Assembly (NCBI RefSeq): GCF_018324205.1
Contig: NZ_AP023356.1
Span: 7,694,501-7,758,500, forward strand
DNA length: 64,000 nucleotides
Direction: 5' to 3'
Origin: Actinoplanes ianthinogenes
GTDB lineage: Bacteria > Actinomycetota > Actinomycetes > Mycobacteriales > Micromonosporaceae
A program made the translations under genes and the position numbers. Positions 15,622 through 24,128 of this stretch are shown piece by piece (position 1 is the stretch's first letter; every line of letters begins with the position of its first letter). Under the pieces are notes generated by a model, which was not told where the DNA came from, did not search any database, and saw only the letters and a list, made by a program, of their open reading frames with translations.

Positions 15622-16806
15622 TCAGCAGACCACGGTCAACCTCGCGATGGTGCCCTTTCCGGAACCGTCCGACATCACGGTCAGCGTGCCGTCGTGCGCC
15701 TTCATGATCCGCTGGGCGATGCTCAGTCCCAGCCCGACTCCGGGCACCGCCTGCTCCCGGGCGAATCGGCCGCGGTAGAACCGCTCGACCACGTGCGGCA
15801 GCTCGTCGGCGGGGATGCCGGCGCCCCCGTCGATCACGTCCAGGCCGGTCCGGTCGACCCGGATCCGGACCTCGGCGCCGGGCTCGCTGAACAGCACCGC
15901 GTTGCGGACCAGGTGCTCGGCGGCCTGGCTGAGCCGGGTCAGGTCACCCGGCACCCGGCCCGGGTCCGCGGGGACCTCCAGCCGCACCGTGATCTCCCGC
16001 TGCGCGGCCTGCGCCCGGCACGCGGCGAGCGCCGCCTCGGCGACCGTGACCAGGTCGGTCTGCGCCCGCAGCAGCGGCAGCGGGGTGCCCGCGGGCCGGG
16101 TGCCGGCCAGCAGGTGATCGACCATCCGGACCAGGCGCTCGCCGTTGCGCTGGATCGGGTCGATCATCATCCGGTACGGCTCCAGCTCCTCGTTGTCCAC
16201 GAGCAGCTCCAGGTAGCCCTGGATGGTGGTGACCGGGGTGCGCAGCTCGTGCGACACGGTCGCGACGAAGTCCTCCTCGCGGCTGATCGCCCGGGACAGC
16301 TCGTCGCCGACCTCGGCCAGCAGCAGCCGGTTGCGGATCGCGGAGAGGTGCCCGGCGGCCTGCCCGGCCATCGTGCGCAGCAGGTCGACCTGCCGGTCCG
16401 CGGTGTCCCGCGGCCGGTCGTCGAGCACGCACACGGTGCCGAGCACGTGCCCGTCCTCGTCGGTCAGCGGCACGCCGGCGTAGTACCGGATGTGCGGCGC
16501 GCCGACCACGTTCTCCCAGGTCGAGTAGACCGGGTGGGTGAGCGCGTCACGCACGATGAGCGGCACCCGGCTGTCCACCACGTGCCCGCAGAACGAGCTG
16601 CTCAGCGGACCGCCGCTGCCCGGCATGCCGGTGGCGCCGGCGAACCACTGCCGGTCCGCGGCGACCAGCGTCACCGTGGCCATCGGGGTCTCGAAGATCG
16701 AGCTGGCCAGCCGGGTCAGCTCGTCGAGGACGACCGGGCGGGGCGCGTCGAGCAGCTGGTAGCTGCCTACCGCGGCCACCCGGGCCGCATCACCGACTGT
16801 GCTCAT
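15622..16806 (-). CDS. GAF-domain sensor histidine kinase
   Basis: This 394-residue soluble kinase has an N-terminal GAF domain (about 25-165; LASSIFETPMATVTLVAADRQWF, SSFCGHVVDSRVPLIVRDA). A HisKA segment with phospho-His in VSHELRTPVTTIQGYLELL near residue 193 follows. The HATPase boxes are LVRNAVLFSEPG, VIDGGAGIP and PGVGLGLSIAQRIM. It resembles actinobacterial GAF kinases of the CheY-linked or light/redox type; the ligand is unknown. It is followed by the chemoreceptor gene and divergent from a response regulator with an HD-GYP-like output. This makes a plausible signalling set with the nearby HPt protein (inference). Confidence 0.88.
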   Translation of the reverse strand: MSTVGDAARVAAVGSYQLLDAPRPVVLDELTRLASSIFETPMATVTLVAADRQWFAGATGMPGSGGPLSSSFCGHVVDSRVPLIVRDALTHPVYSTWENVVGAPHIRYYAGVPLTDEDGHVLGTVCVLDDRPRDTADRQVDLLRTMAGQAAGHLSAIRNRLLLAEVGDELSRAISREEDFVATVSHELRTPVTTIQGYLELLVDNEELEPYRMMIDPIQRNGERLVRMVDHLLAGTRPAGTPLPLLRAQTDLVTVAEAALAACRAQAAQREITVRLEVPADPGRVPGDLTRLSQAAEHLVRNAVLFSEPGAEVRIRVDRTGLDVIDGGAGIPADELPHVVERFYRGRFAREQAVPGVGLGLSIAQRIMKAHDGTLTVMSDGSGKGTIARLTVVC

Positions 16807-16935
16807 CTGGCTTCCTCTCTCACGAGGGTGACATTCGGCGACCGGCCCGGCGCACCTGAGAAGTTCGGCCGAACGCTCATTCGCCGGAACCCGGGGTCGA
16901 TATGTGGCGGCGGCACATCACGGAGGAGGACGCCC

Positions 16936-18138
16936 ATGCGGACCGAGCTGTACAAATCGGCCGGAGCCGACGACAAGAAACCCCTGGTACTGGTCGTCGA
17001 CGACGAAGAGACCGTGCTCGAGACGCTGACCCTGCAACTCGGCCGGGAACACCGGGTGCTGACCGCCACGGACGGCGAGCAGGCGCTCAAGGTGCTGGCC
17101 GAGCACGGTCCGGCCGCCGCCGTGGTCAGTGACATGCGGATGCCCGGCATGAACGGCATCGAGCTGCTGCGCCGGGTGCAGATGGAGTACCCGGACACCA
17201 CCCGGGTGCTGCACACCGGATACGGCGACATGGCCACCGCGGTGGCCGCGATCAACTCCGGTGGTGTGTACCGCTACCTGCCGAAACCGGCCGACACCGA
17301 CGCGCTGCGCGGGGCGATCCGCGAGTCGGTGGCCAAGCACAACCAGGCGATGGCCGAGCGGGACCTGCTCGACCGCACCCTGCGCACCAGCGTGAAGGCG
17401 CTGTTCGGGGTCCTCGAACTGTCCAACCCGCCCGCCTACCAGCGGGCCGGCCGGATCAGCACGCTGGTCGGCGAGCTCTGCGACCTGCTCCAGCTGGCCG
17501 GCCTCTGGGAGATCGAGGTCGCGGCGATGGCCTCGCAGCTCGGCGCGGTCACCGTGCCCGCCTCGACGCTCGCCAAGGTGGAGCGGGGCCTGCCGCTGAC
17601 CGAGGACGAGCGGGCCTCGGTCGACGCCATGCCACGGATCGCGCTGCGGCTGCTCGGCGACATCCCGATGATGCAGGACGTGCTCGCCATCGTCCGCGGG
17701 CTGCCCGGCGCGCCGGCCGGTCCGGAGGGTCGCTCGGCGCTGGTCGAGGACGGGATCGCGGTGCTGCGCACGGCGATCGCGTTCGAGGCGTTGCAGTTCC
17801 GCGGCCTCAACGACGTCACCGCGATCACCGCGATCGAGGAGCGGGAGGACCACTACCCGCACGTGGTCGCGGCGCTGCGCCGGCTCAAGGGGGTGCGCGC
17901 GGTCAAGGACACCGTGCGCAGCGTCCGGGTCCGCGAGCTGGAGGTCGGCATGCGGCTGATCGAGGACGTGGTGGCGACCAACGGGCTGGTCCTGATCGGC
18001 AAGGACACCGTGATCACCGAGCTGATGCTGGACCGGCTGACGAACTTCGCCCGCGCGGTGGAGCTGGTCGAGGAGGTGCTCGCCTCGGTGCCGTACCGCG
18101 CGAGCGTCAAACCGACCGCGTTCGCCGGGCATCGCTGA
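16936..18138 (+). CDS. Response regulator with degenerate HD-GYP-like output
   Basis: This 400-residue protein begins with a receiver domain (about 17-135; DDE 22-24, phospho-Asp66 in VVSDMRMPGMNG, Lys in YLPKPAD). The second half has the shape of an HD-GYP cyclic-di-GMP phosphodiesterase: RISTLVGELCDLLQLAGLWE, then VTVPASTL and GLPLTEDERASVD. The metal ligands are gone, though: the usual LHDIGK reads MASQLGAV, and the usual HP after the ERxxv helix reads MP. A binding or scaffold role is likely. The ATG at 16936 follows GGAGGAGG. It is divergent from the GAF kinase, and its 3' end overlaps the HPt gene by 32 bases. Confidence 0.85.
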   Translation: MRTELYKSAGADDKKPLVLVVDDEETVLETLTLQLGREHRVLTATDGEQALKVLAEHGPAAAVVSDMRMPGMNGIELLRRVQMEYPDTTRVLHTGYGDMATAVAAINSGGVYRYLPKPADTDALRGAIRESVAKHNQAMAERDLLDRTLRTSVKALFGVLELSNPPAYQRAGRISTLVGELCDLLQLAGLWEIEVAAMASQLGAVTVPASTLAKVERGLPLTEDERASVDAMPRIALRLLGDIPMMQDVLAIVRGLPGAPAGPEGRSALVEDGIAVLRTAIAFEALQFRGLNDVTAITAIEEREDHYPHVVAALRRLKGVRAVKDTVRSVRVRELEVGMRLIEDVVATNGLVLIGKDTVITELMLDRLTNFARAVELVEEVLASVPYRASVKPTAFAGHR

Positions 18139-18520
18139 CCGTCGCGGCCGTCTCGTACTCGTCGGCCAGCGCCGTCACCGCCCGTAACGCCCCGGCGGCC
18201 TCGGCCCGGATCCGTCCGGCCGTGCCCGCCGGGTCGGTGACCTTGCCCGCGCGCGCCTGATCCTCCAGCGCCGCGCAGAGCGCGGCCAGCGCGGTCGCGC
18301 CGATGTTGCCGGCCGACCCCTTCAACGCGTGCGCCCGATCCCGGAGAACTCCCAGGTCGGTCTGCTGGAGTGCGGCGATCACCTGATCGACGGCGGCAGG
18401 GGTGCGTGCCGCGAAGTTCCGCAGAAGTCGCAGCACCAGCGCCAGCTCGGCGGGTGTCGGATCCGGGTCGGTGATCGCCGCGATCCGCGCCCGAACGGTT
18501 GCCAACCGCTCCTCACTCAT
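18107..18520 (-). CDS. HPt phosphotransfer-domain protein
   Basis: The 137-residue protein is a stand-alone histidine phosphotransfer domain. The signature LRDRAHALKGSAGNIGA places the phospho-His at residue 64, followed by the helix LAALCAALEDQARAG. HPt proteins pass phosphate between receivers in multistep relays. The ATG at 18520 (MSEERLATV) is preferred over an upstream in-frame start at 18622, because the domain fits and GGATGAG precedes it. It is convergent with, and overlaps, the response regulator gene, so the two may affect each other by antisense transcription. Confidence 0.85.
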   Translation of the reverse strand: MSEERLATVRARIAAITDPDPTPAELALVLRLLRNFAARTPAAVDQVIAALQQTDLGVLRDRAHALKGSAGNIGATALAALCAALEDQARAGKVTDPAGTAGRIRAEAAGALRAVTALADEYETAATVSDARRTRSV

Positions 18521-18721
18521 GCGCTCATCCTGCGCCCATCGGCTGGTCCTTCGCCGAAGAAGACCTTGAAATGCAAGATCAAATTCTTCATTGACGCGCG
18601 TCCGCTTCGGTGCGGATCGCATGCTCCCGCGCGGGCCGAGGGCGGCGATCTGGCCGCTGGCGCGTCCAAACCAATCGCCGCCCTCTTCACTGTCCGCGGC
18701 CGGTTCCGGAGATCAACCCCC

Positions 18722-19285
18722 AGCTGGCCCCCACCGCCCTAACCCATGCCCAGATAGGGCCCTGAGCACCAGCCCGACACTCCCCAGCTGGCCCCCAGCG
18801 CCCTGTCCCGTGCCCGGATAGGGCCACCAGAACCAGCCCGACACCCCTCGGCTGGTGCTCAGCGCCCTATCGCGTGCCCGGGTAGGGCCGTCAGGGCCAG
18901 CCCGACACTCCCCGGCTGGTGCTCAGCGCCCTGTCGCGTGCCCGGGTAGGGCCGTCAGGGCCAGCCCGACACCCCTCGGCTGCTGCTCAGCGCCCTATCG
19001 CGTGCCCGGGTAGGGCCGCCAGGACCAGCCCGACACTCCCCGGCTGGTGCTCAGCGCCCTATCCCGTGCCCGGATAGGGCCGTCAGGGCCAGCCCGACAC
19101 CCCCGGCTGGTCCTCAGCGCCCTGTCCCGTGCCCGGATAGGGCCGTCAGGGCCAGCCCGACACTCGCCGGCTGGTGCTCAGCGCCCTGTGCCGCGCCCGG
19201 GTAGGGCCGTCAGGGCCAGCCCGACACTCCTCGGCTGGTGCTCAGCGCCCTATCGCGTGCCCGGATAGGGCCGCCAGGGCCAGCC
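18722..19285. repeat. Palindromic tandem array 2 (about 9 units of 64 bp)
   Basis: Units start (GGCTGG or AGCTGG) at 18722, about 18787, 18850, 18914, 18978, 19042, 19105, 19169 and 19233, mostly 64 bp apart. Each holds the outer arms GGCTGG / CCAGCC and inner arms CGCCCTAtC / GgTAGGGCc, with GTGCTCAGC and GACACTCCCC or GACACCCCTC as linkers. The layout matches the array at 7298, but the loops and linkers differ. It fills most of the 808-base gap between the HPt gene and the rhamnose isomerase gene. The part before it (18521-18721) shows no gene. Confidence 0.93.
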
Positions 19286-19328
19286 GGGCACTTCGCGGCG
19301 GGGTGGTCACGAAAACCGGGAACCGTTC

Positions 19329-20564
19329 TTAGGCTCCCCAGCCGGCCTGCGTGCCGCCGACGCGCTCGGCGGCGGTGCTCAGGGCGTACCCCGAAGCTTT
19401 GAAAGCCTTGACCGGGTCGCGCGGCAGCCCCCTGGCCTCGCGCCTGTCCGCGAGCGCCGCCCGCACATCGGTCTCGTAGGCGTCCATCAGGATCTGGTTG
19501 GCGGTCAGGACATCACCCTCGCGCTGTGCGGTGGCGAGTGCGTCCTGGTCGACGAGCAGCGCCTTGGCCAGGGCTTGTTCGACGTTGAGGACCGACCTGA
19601 TCTGGCCGGGGATCTTCTCCTCGATGTTGTGGCACTGGTCGAGCATGAAGTTGACCTTCGAGGACGGCAGGTGTGCGCCGACCGCCACGATCTCCGCCAT
19701 GATGCGGAACAGCTGGAACGGGTCGGCGGCGCCGACGATCAGGTCGTCGTCGGCGTAGAAGCGCGAGTTGAAGTCGAACGCGCCGAGCCGACCCTGCCGC
19801 AGCAGCTGCATCACGATGAACTCGATGTTGGTGCCCGGCGCGTGGTGCCCGGTGTCCAGGACGACCGTGGCCTTCTCGCCCAGCGCCAGGCAGTGCAGCA
19901 GCGAGGTGCCCCAGTCCGGGATGTCCATGCTGTAGAAGTACGGTTCGAAGAACTTGTACTCGAGCAGGATCCGGTGGTCGTCGCCGAGCGCGTCGTAGAT
20001 CCGCCGCAGCGACTCGGCGAGCCGGTCCTGCCGCCCGCGCAGCGAGTCCTGCCCGGGATAATTCAGGCCGTCCGGCAGCCAGATCTTCAGGTCGGTCGAG
20101 CCGGTCTCCCGCATGATCTCGATGCAGCGCAGGTGGTGCCGGACCGCGTGGTCGCGGATCGCCGGGTCGGGGTGGCAGAGCGAGCCGAGCTTGTAGTCGT
20201 CCTCCTGGAACAGGTTCGAGTTGATCGCGCCCAGCCGGACGCCCAGCTTCTCGGCGTGCTCGCGCAGGCCGGACCAGTCGTCGACGGTGTCCCACGGGAT
20301 GTGCAGGGAGATCCGCGGGGCGAGGCCGGTGAGCCGGTGCACCTGGGCCGCGTCGGAGATTTTTTCGTACGGGTTCCGCGGCACTCCGGGCTGGGTGAAC
20401 ACCTTGAACCGGGTGCCCGAGTTCCCGTACGCCCAGCTGGGCACCTCGACGCTGAAGCCGTCCAGACCGTCCAGATGCTGAACCGGCAGCGTCATGCCCT
20501 CCTGGCCCTCGCCTGCGAGGCCGCTGTCCTGTGCGGGTGGCTGCCGCTCGGTGCGGTCGGTCAT
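19329..20564 (-). CDS. rhaI: L-rhamnose isomerase (RhaI type)
   Basis: The 411-residue TIM-barrel enzyme converts L-rhamnose to L-rhamnulose and resembles the RhaI-type (Pseudomonas stutzeri-like) isomerases rather than E. coli RhaA. Metal and substrate motifs seen include SLHIPWD, GAINSNLFQEDDYKLGSLCH, LKIWLPDGLNYPGQ, LLEYKFFEPYFY, VLDTGHHAPGTNIE and DFNSRFYADDDL. The ATG at 20564 is preceded by GGAGGCACC. It closes a five-gene minus-strand operon behind an RhaS-T-P-Q-like importer. The kinase and aldolase steps are not in the window. Confidence 0.9.
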   Translation of the reverse strand: MTDRTERQPPAQDSGLAGEGQEGMTLPVQHLDGLDGFSVEVPSWAYGNSGTRFKVFTQPGVPRNPYEKISDAAQVHRLTGLAPRISLHIPWDTVDDWSGLREHAEKLGVRLGAINSNLFQEDDYKLGSLCHPDPAIRDHAVRHHLRCIEIMRETGSTDLKIWLPDGLNYPGQDSLRGRQDRLAESLRRIYDALGDDHRILLEYKFFEPYFYSMDIPDWGTSLLHCLALGEKATVVLDTGHHAPGTNIEFIVMQLLRQGRLGAFDFNSRFYADDDLIVGAADPFQLFRIMAEIVAVGAHLPSSKVNFMLDQCHNIEEKIPGQIRSVLNVEQALAKALLVDQDALATAQREGDVLTANQILMDAYETDVRAALADRREARGLPRDPVKAFKASGYALSTAAERVGGTQAGWGA

Positions 20565-20566
20565 GA

Positions 20567-21631
20567 CTAGGTGCCTCCGTATCGGCGGTTCGTGAGCCCG
20601 TTGAGCAGGGCCGCGAAGATCAGCACGGCGCCCAGGGCGAGCAACTGGTACTGCGAGCCCTCGTTCCCGACGAAGGCGAGCAGGATCCCGGCGTTGAGCC
20701 AGACGATCAGCAGGGTGGCCAGGACGACGCCGGCCACCCGGCCGATGCCGCCGGTGATCGCCACGCCGCCGAGCACCGCGATGGTGATCGCGGGCAGCGC
20801 CATGCCGTTGCCGGAGACGCCGGCGTCCGGCCGGGCCGACGCGAACTGGCCGACCGTGACCACCGCGACCAGCCCGGAGAGCAGGCCCGCGTAGACGTAC
20901 GCCTTGAATCGGGTGTCCCGCACGGGCAGCCCGGCCCAGCGCCCGGCGACGTCGTTGGTGCCGATCGCGTAGAGCCGCCGTCCGTACGTCGTGCGGTTGA
21001 GCAGGATCCAGACCGCGACCACGGCCGGCAGCAGGAAGGTGAAGATGCCGAGCGGGACGTCCGGGATGTACTGACCGAACAGCGGCAGCTCGACCGACTT
21101 GCTGATCGAGAAGAGCTCCTGGATCGGCCTGGTGCTGATCGGCTGCTGGTTGTTGATCACGATGGCCAGGGACTTGTACGCGTAGTAGGTGGCCAGCGTG
21201 GCGATCAGCGCGGGGAACCCGATGTAGGACACCAGGAAGCCGTTGAGCGCGCCGCACAGCGCCCCGAACAGGGCGGCGAGGATGATCGCCGCCCAGAGGG
21301 GCCAGCCCCAGTGGCCGTACGCGAAGCCGAAGACCATCCCGGCGAGCGACACGATCGCGCCGACCGAGAGGTCGATACCGCCCCGGCCGGAGAGGATCAC
21401 CAGCAGTTCCGCGAGGCCGAGCATGGCCAGCGGGACCGCGTTGATCAGCGCCGCGGACATGTAGTCGAAGTCGTAGGGCGCGGTCAGGTAGCCGCCCGCG
21501 TCCTGGATGAAGAACGTCACCACGACGGCGACGATCAGCACGGCGAGCAGGGCGATCCGCTGGGTGAGCAGGACCCGCAGGACCCGGGCGCCGGTGCTCT
21601 CGGTGGTGGCGGGCGCGGTGGCGGTGGTCAT
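20567..21631 (-). CDS. rhaQ: Rhamnose ABC transporter permease (second)
   Basis: This 354-residue BPD_transp_2 family permease has about nine to ten hydrophobic segments. The sugar-permease signature SGRGGIDLSVGAIVSLAGMVFG lies near residue 85, and AIGTNDVAGRWAGLPV near 240 marks the ATPase-contact loop. An extended loop (about 165-205, NNQQPISTRPIQELFS) faces outward. The start overlaps the stop of the other permease as ATGA. Substrate assignment rests on the isomerase downstream. Confidence 0.88.
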   Translation of the reverse strand: MTTATAPATTESTGARVLRVLLTQRIALLAVLIVAVVVTFFIQDAGGYLTAPYDFDYMSAALINAVPLAMLGLAELLVILSGRGGIDLSVGAIVSLAGMVFGFAYGHWGWPLWAAIILAALFGALCGALNGFLVSYIGFPALIATLATYYAYKSLAIVINNQQPISTRPIQELFSISKSVELPLFGQYIPDVPLGIFTFLLPAVVAVWILLNRTTYGRRLYAIGTNDVAGRWAGLPVRDTRFKAYVYAGLLSGLVAVVTVGQFASARPDAGVSGNGMALPAITIAVLGGVAITGGIGRVAGVVLATLLIVWLNAGILLAFVGNEGSQYQLLALGAVLIFAALLNGLTNRRYGGT

Positions 21632-22632
21632 CGGTTCCCTCCCGTCGCGGACTCCAGGCGGCTCCGGCGGGCGCGGGCCCGGATCAGGTCGGCGCCGACC
21701 GCCACGATGATGAAGATGCCGACGAACAGGTCGGACAGCTGCGAGCGCCAGCCCAGCTGGGTCACGCCGGAGGCGACCGACTGCACCAGCAGCGCGCCCA
21801 GGAAGGTGCCGAGCACCGACCCGCGCCCGCCCATGATCGACGTCCCGCCGATCACCACGGCCGCGATCACGGCCAGCTCCTTGCCGGAGCCGACCGACTG
21901 GTCCAGCGTGGACGTCCCCTGCGCGATGACGAAGCACGCGGCCAGGCCGACGAGCAGCCCGGTGATCAGGTACGCCAGCAGCACCCGCCGCTGCACCCGC
22001 ACCCCGGCCAGCCGGGCCGCCTGCGCATCCCCGCCGATCGCGAAGAAGTGCCGGCCACCGGCGGTGTGCCGCAGGTACCACCACGCGGCCACGGTGAGCA
22101 GCGCGGTGATCAGGAACGCGTGCGGGACACCGAGCGTGCGCCCGGCCGTCCCGCGCCCGAAGAACGCCAGGGTCCCGGGGATCCCGTTCACCGTCCCGGA
22201 CCCGAAGATCCGCAGGCCGAGGAACATGAAGATGTTCGCGGTGCCGAACGTGATGATGATCGCGTGCACCCGCCCGTAGGCGATCAGCACGCCGTTGACC
22301 AGTCCCAGCACCCCACCGGCAGCGACCGAGAGCAGCACCGCGACGCCGAGCCCGGCCCCGCCGCCGACCAGGGCCTTGGCGGTCAGCACCGAGCACACCA
22401 TCAGCGCGCCGCCGACCGAGACGTCGATCCCGCCCGTGATGATCACGATGGTCATGCCGATCCCGACCAGCGCGACCGGGGCGGTGGTGACCAGCAGCGG
22501 CTGGATCGAGCCGGCCGTCAGGAACGCCGGGGTGCTGATCGCGAGCGCGGCCCAGAGCGCCGCGATCACGCCGAGCAGCACGACCTCCTGGCTGGTGACC
22601 GGGGGCGGGAGGACCCGCGGCCTGCCGTTCAC
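21628..22632 (-). CDS. rhaP: Rhamnose ABC transporter permease (first)
   Basis: The 334-residue permease is of the ribose/rhamnose class: a signature ITGGIDVSVGGALMVCSVLTA near residue 65, GRVHAIIITFGTANIFMFLGL near 122, and AIGGDAQAARLAGVRV near 205. It pairs with the next permease as a heterodimeric channel. Its start (22632) overlaps the ATPase stop as ATGA. Confidence 0.88.
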   Translation of the reverse strand: MNGRPRVLPPPVTSQEVVLLGVIAALWAALAISTPAFLTAGSIQPLLVTTAPVALVGIGMTIVIITGGIDVSVGGALMVCSVLTAKALVGGGAGLGVAVLLSVAAGGVLGLVNGVLIAYGRVHAIIITFGTANIFMFLGLRIFGSGTVNGIPGTLAFFGRGTAGRTLGVPHAFLITALLTVAAWWYLRHTAGGRHFFAIGGDAQAARLAGVRVQRRVLLAYLITGLLVGLAACFVIAQGTSTLDQSVGSGKELAVIAAVVIGGTSIMGGRGSVLGTFLGALLVQSVASGVTQLGWRSQLSDLFVGIFIIVAVGADLIRARARRSRLESATGGNR

Positions 22633-24128
22633 TGATCGCCTCCCGCGGCCGCGGCCAGCAGGTCCACCTGGCTCGCGTCCGGGCCGAACGACGCGGTCGT
22701 CGTCCCGCCCCGGACCACCTGGATCCGGTCCGCGATCCGGAGCGCCTCCGGCAGGTCGGCGGTCACCACCAGGACCGCCGTGCCGGCCTCGGCCAGCTCG
22801 GTGATGATCCGGTGGATCTCCTCCTTGGCGCCGACGTCGACGCCCTGGGTGGGCTCGGCCAGGATCAGCACCTTCGGCCGTTCCACCAGTTGCCGGGCGA
22901 GGACCACCTTCTGCGCGTTGCCGCCGGACATGGCGCTGATCGGCTGGCGTTCGCTGGGTGTCTTCACCGAGAGCCGGCGGATCAGGTCGACCGCGACGGC
23001 CTTCTCCCGGGCCCGGTCCAGCAGGACGCCGAAGCGGGAGAGCAGCGTGAGGTGGCCGGCCGAGATGTTGAAGGCGATCGACTGGAAGGCGAACATGCCC
23101 TCGGCCTTGCGGTTCGCGGGCAACAGGGCGACGCCGAGCTTCTGCGCCTCGCGCGGCGAGCGCGGATCGACGGTCTCGCCGTCGATCTTCAGAGCGCCGG
23201 AGGTCGCGCGGTCGATGCCGTAGACACTGGCGGCGATCTCCGAGACGCCGGAGCCGACCAGGCCGTAAAGGGCGACGATCTCGCCTTTTCTCACCATGAC
23301 GTCGACGTCGTGGAACTTGCCGGCCCGACCGAGTTTGCGCAGCTCGAGGACCGGCGGGCCATCCGGGACGTCGCGGTGCGGACGCTCGTCGGAGAGGATG
23401 CCGCCGACCATCAGCTCCGCGATGCGACGGACCGACAGATCGCCGATCGGATACGTCCCGATCGTCTGGCCGTCGCGCATGACGGTGACCTCGTCGGCGA
23501 TCCGGAACAGCTCGTCCAGGCGGTGCGAGATGTAGATGACCGCCACGCCGTCCGCGGTGAGCCGGCGGACCACGCCGAAGAGCACCTCGATCTCGGCGTC
23601 GGTCAGGATCGCCGACGGCTCGTCGAGGATCAGCACGTTCGCCTTCGCGGCGAGGGCCTTGGCGATCGACACCTGCTGCTGCTCGGCGACCGAGAGGGTG
23701 TTGACGGTGGCGGTGGCGTACCGGGCCGGGAGGCCGAGCCGCTCCAGCAGCTCGACCACCCGTCTGTTCTGCTCCGCCCAGTCCACCTTTCCGGTCCGCT
23801 TCAGCTCCCGGCCGAGGAAGATGTTCTCCGCGACCGTGAGCTCGGCGAACAGCTGCGGCTCCTGGTACACGGTGGCGATCCCGAGCGCGATCGCGTCGGT
23901 GGTGTGCGCGATCCGGACCGGCTCGCCGTCGAACTCGATCGTGCCGGAGTCGGCGGTCTCCGCCCCCGACACGATCTTGATCATCGTCGACTTGCCGGCG
24001 CCGTTCTCACCGACGAGCGCGTGGACGCGGCCCGCGCGTACCGTGAAATCGGCTCTCTGAATGGCGCGGACCGCGCCGAACCGCTTCGCGATCCCGGCCA
24101 GGCGCAGCCGGGGTTTCTCCTCGGTCAT
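22629..24128 (-). CDS. rhaT: Rhamnose ABC transporter ATP-binding protein (two NBDs)
   Basis: The 499-residue protein has the double-ATPase form usual for monosaccharide importers. NBD1 shows GENGAGKST near residue 39, the signature LSVAEQQQVSIAKAL, and ILDEPSAILTDAE. NBD2 has the degenerate Walker A GLVGSGVSEI typical of the family, the signature MSGGNAQKVVLARQL and ILAEPTQGVDVGAKEE. The ATG overlaps the binding-protein stop by one base (TGATG). Confidence 0.9.
   Translation of the reverse strand: MTEEKPRLRLAGIAKRFGAVRAIQRADFTVRAGRVHALVGENGAGKSTMIKIVSGAETADSGTIEFDGEPVRIAHTTDAIALGIATVYQEPQLFAELTVAENIFLGRELKRTGKVDWAEQNRRVVELLERLGLPARYATATVNTLSVAEQQQVSIAKALAAKANVLILDEPSAILTDAEIEVLFGVVRRLTADGVAVIYISHRLDELFRIADEVTVMRDGQTIGTYPIGDLSVRRIAELMVGGILSDERPHRDVPDGPPVLELRKLGRAGKFHDVDVMVRKGEIVALYGLVGSGVSEIAASVYGIDRATSGALKIDGETVDPRSPREAQKLGVALLPANRKAEGMFAFQSIAFNISAGHLTLLSRFGVLLDRAREKAVAVDLIRRLSVKTPSERQPISAMSGGNAQKVVLARQLVERPKVLILAEPTQGVDVGAKEEIHRIITELAEAGTAVLVVTADLPEALRIADRIQVVRGGTTTASFGPDASQVDLLAAAAGGDQ

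Noticed and set aside
18735..19285. CRISPR array
   Set aside because: The repeats are contiguous 64-bp units with no unique spacers, and no cas gene is present.
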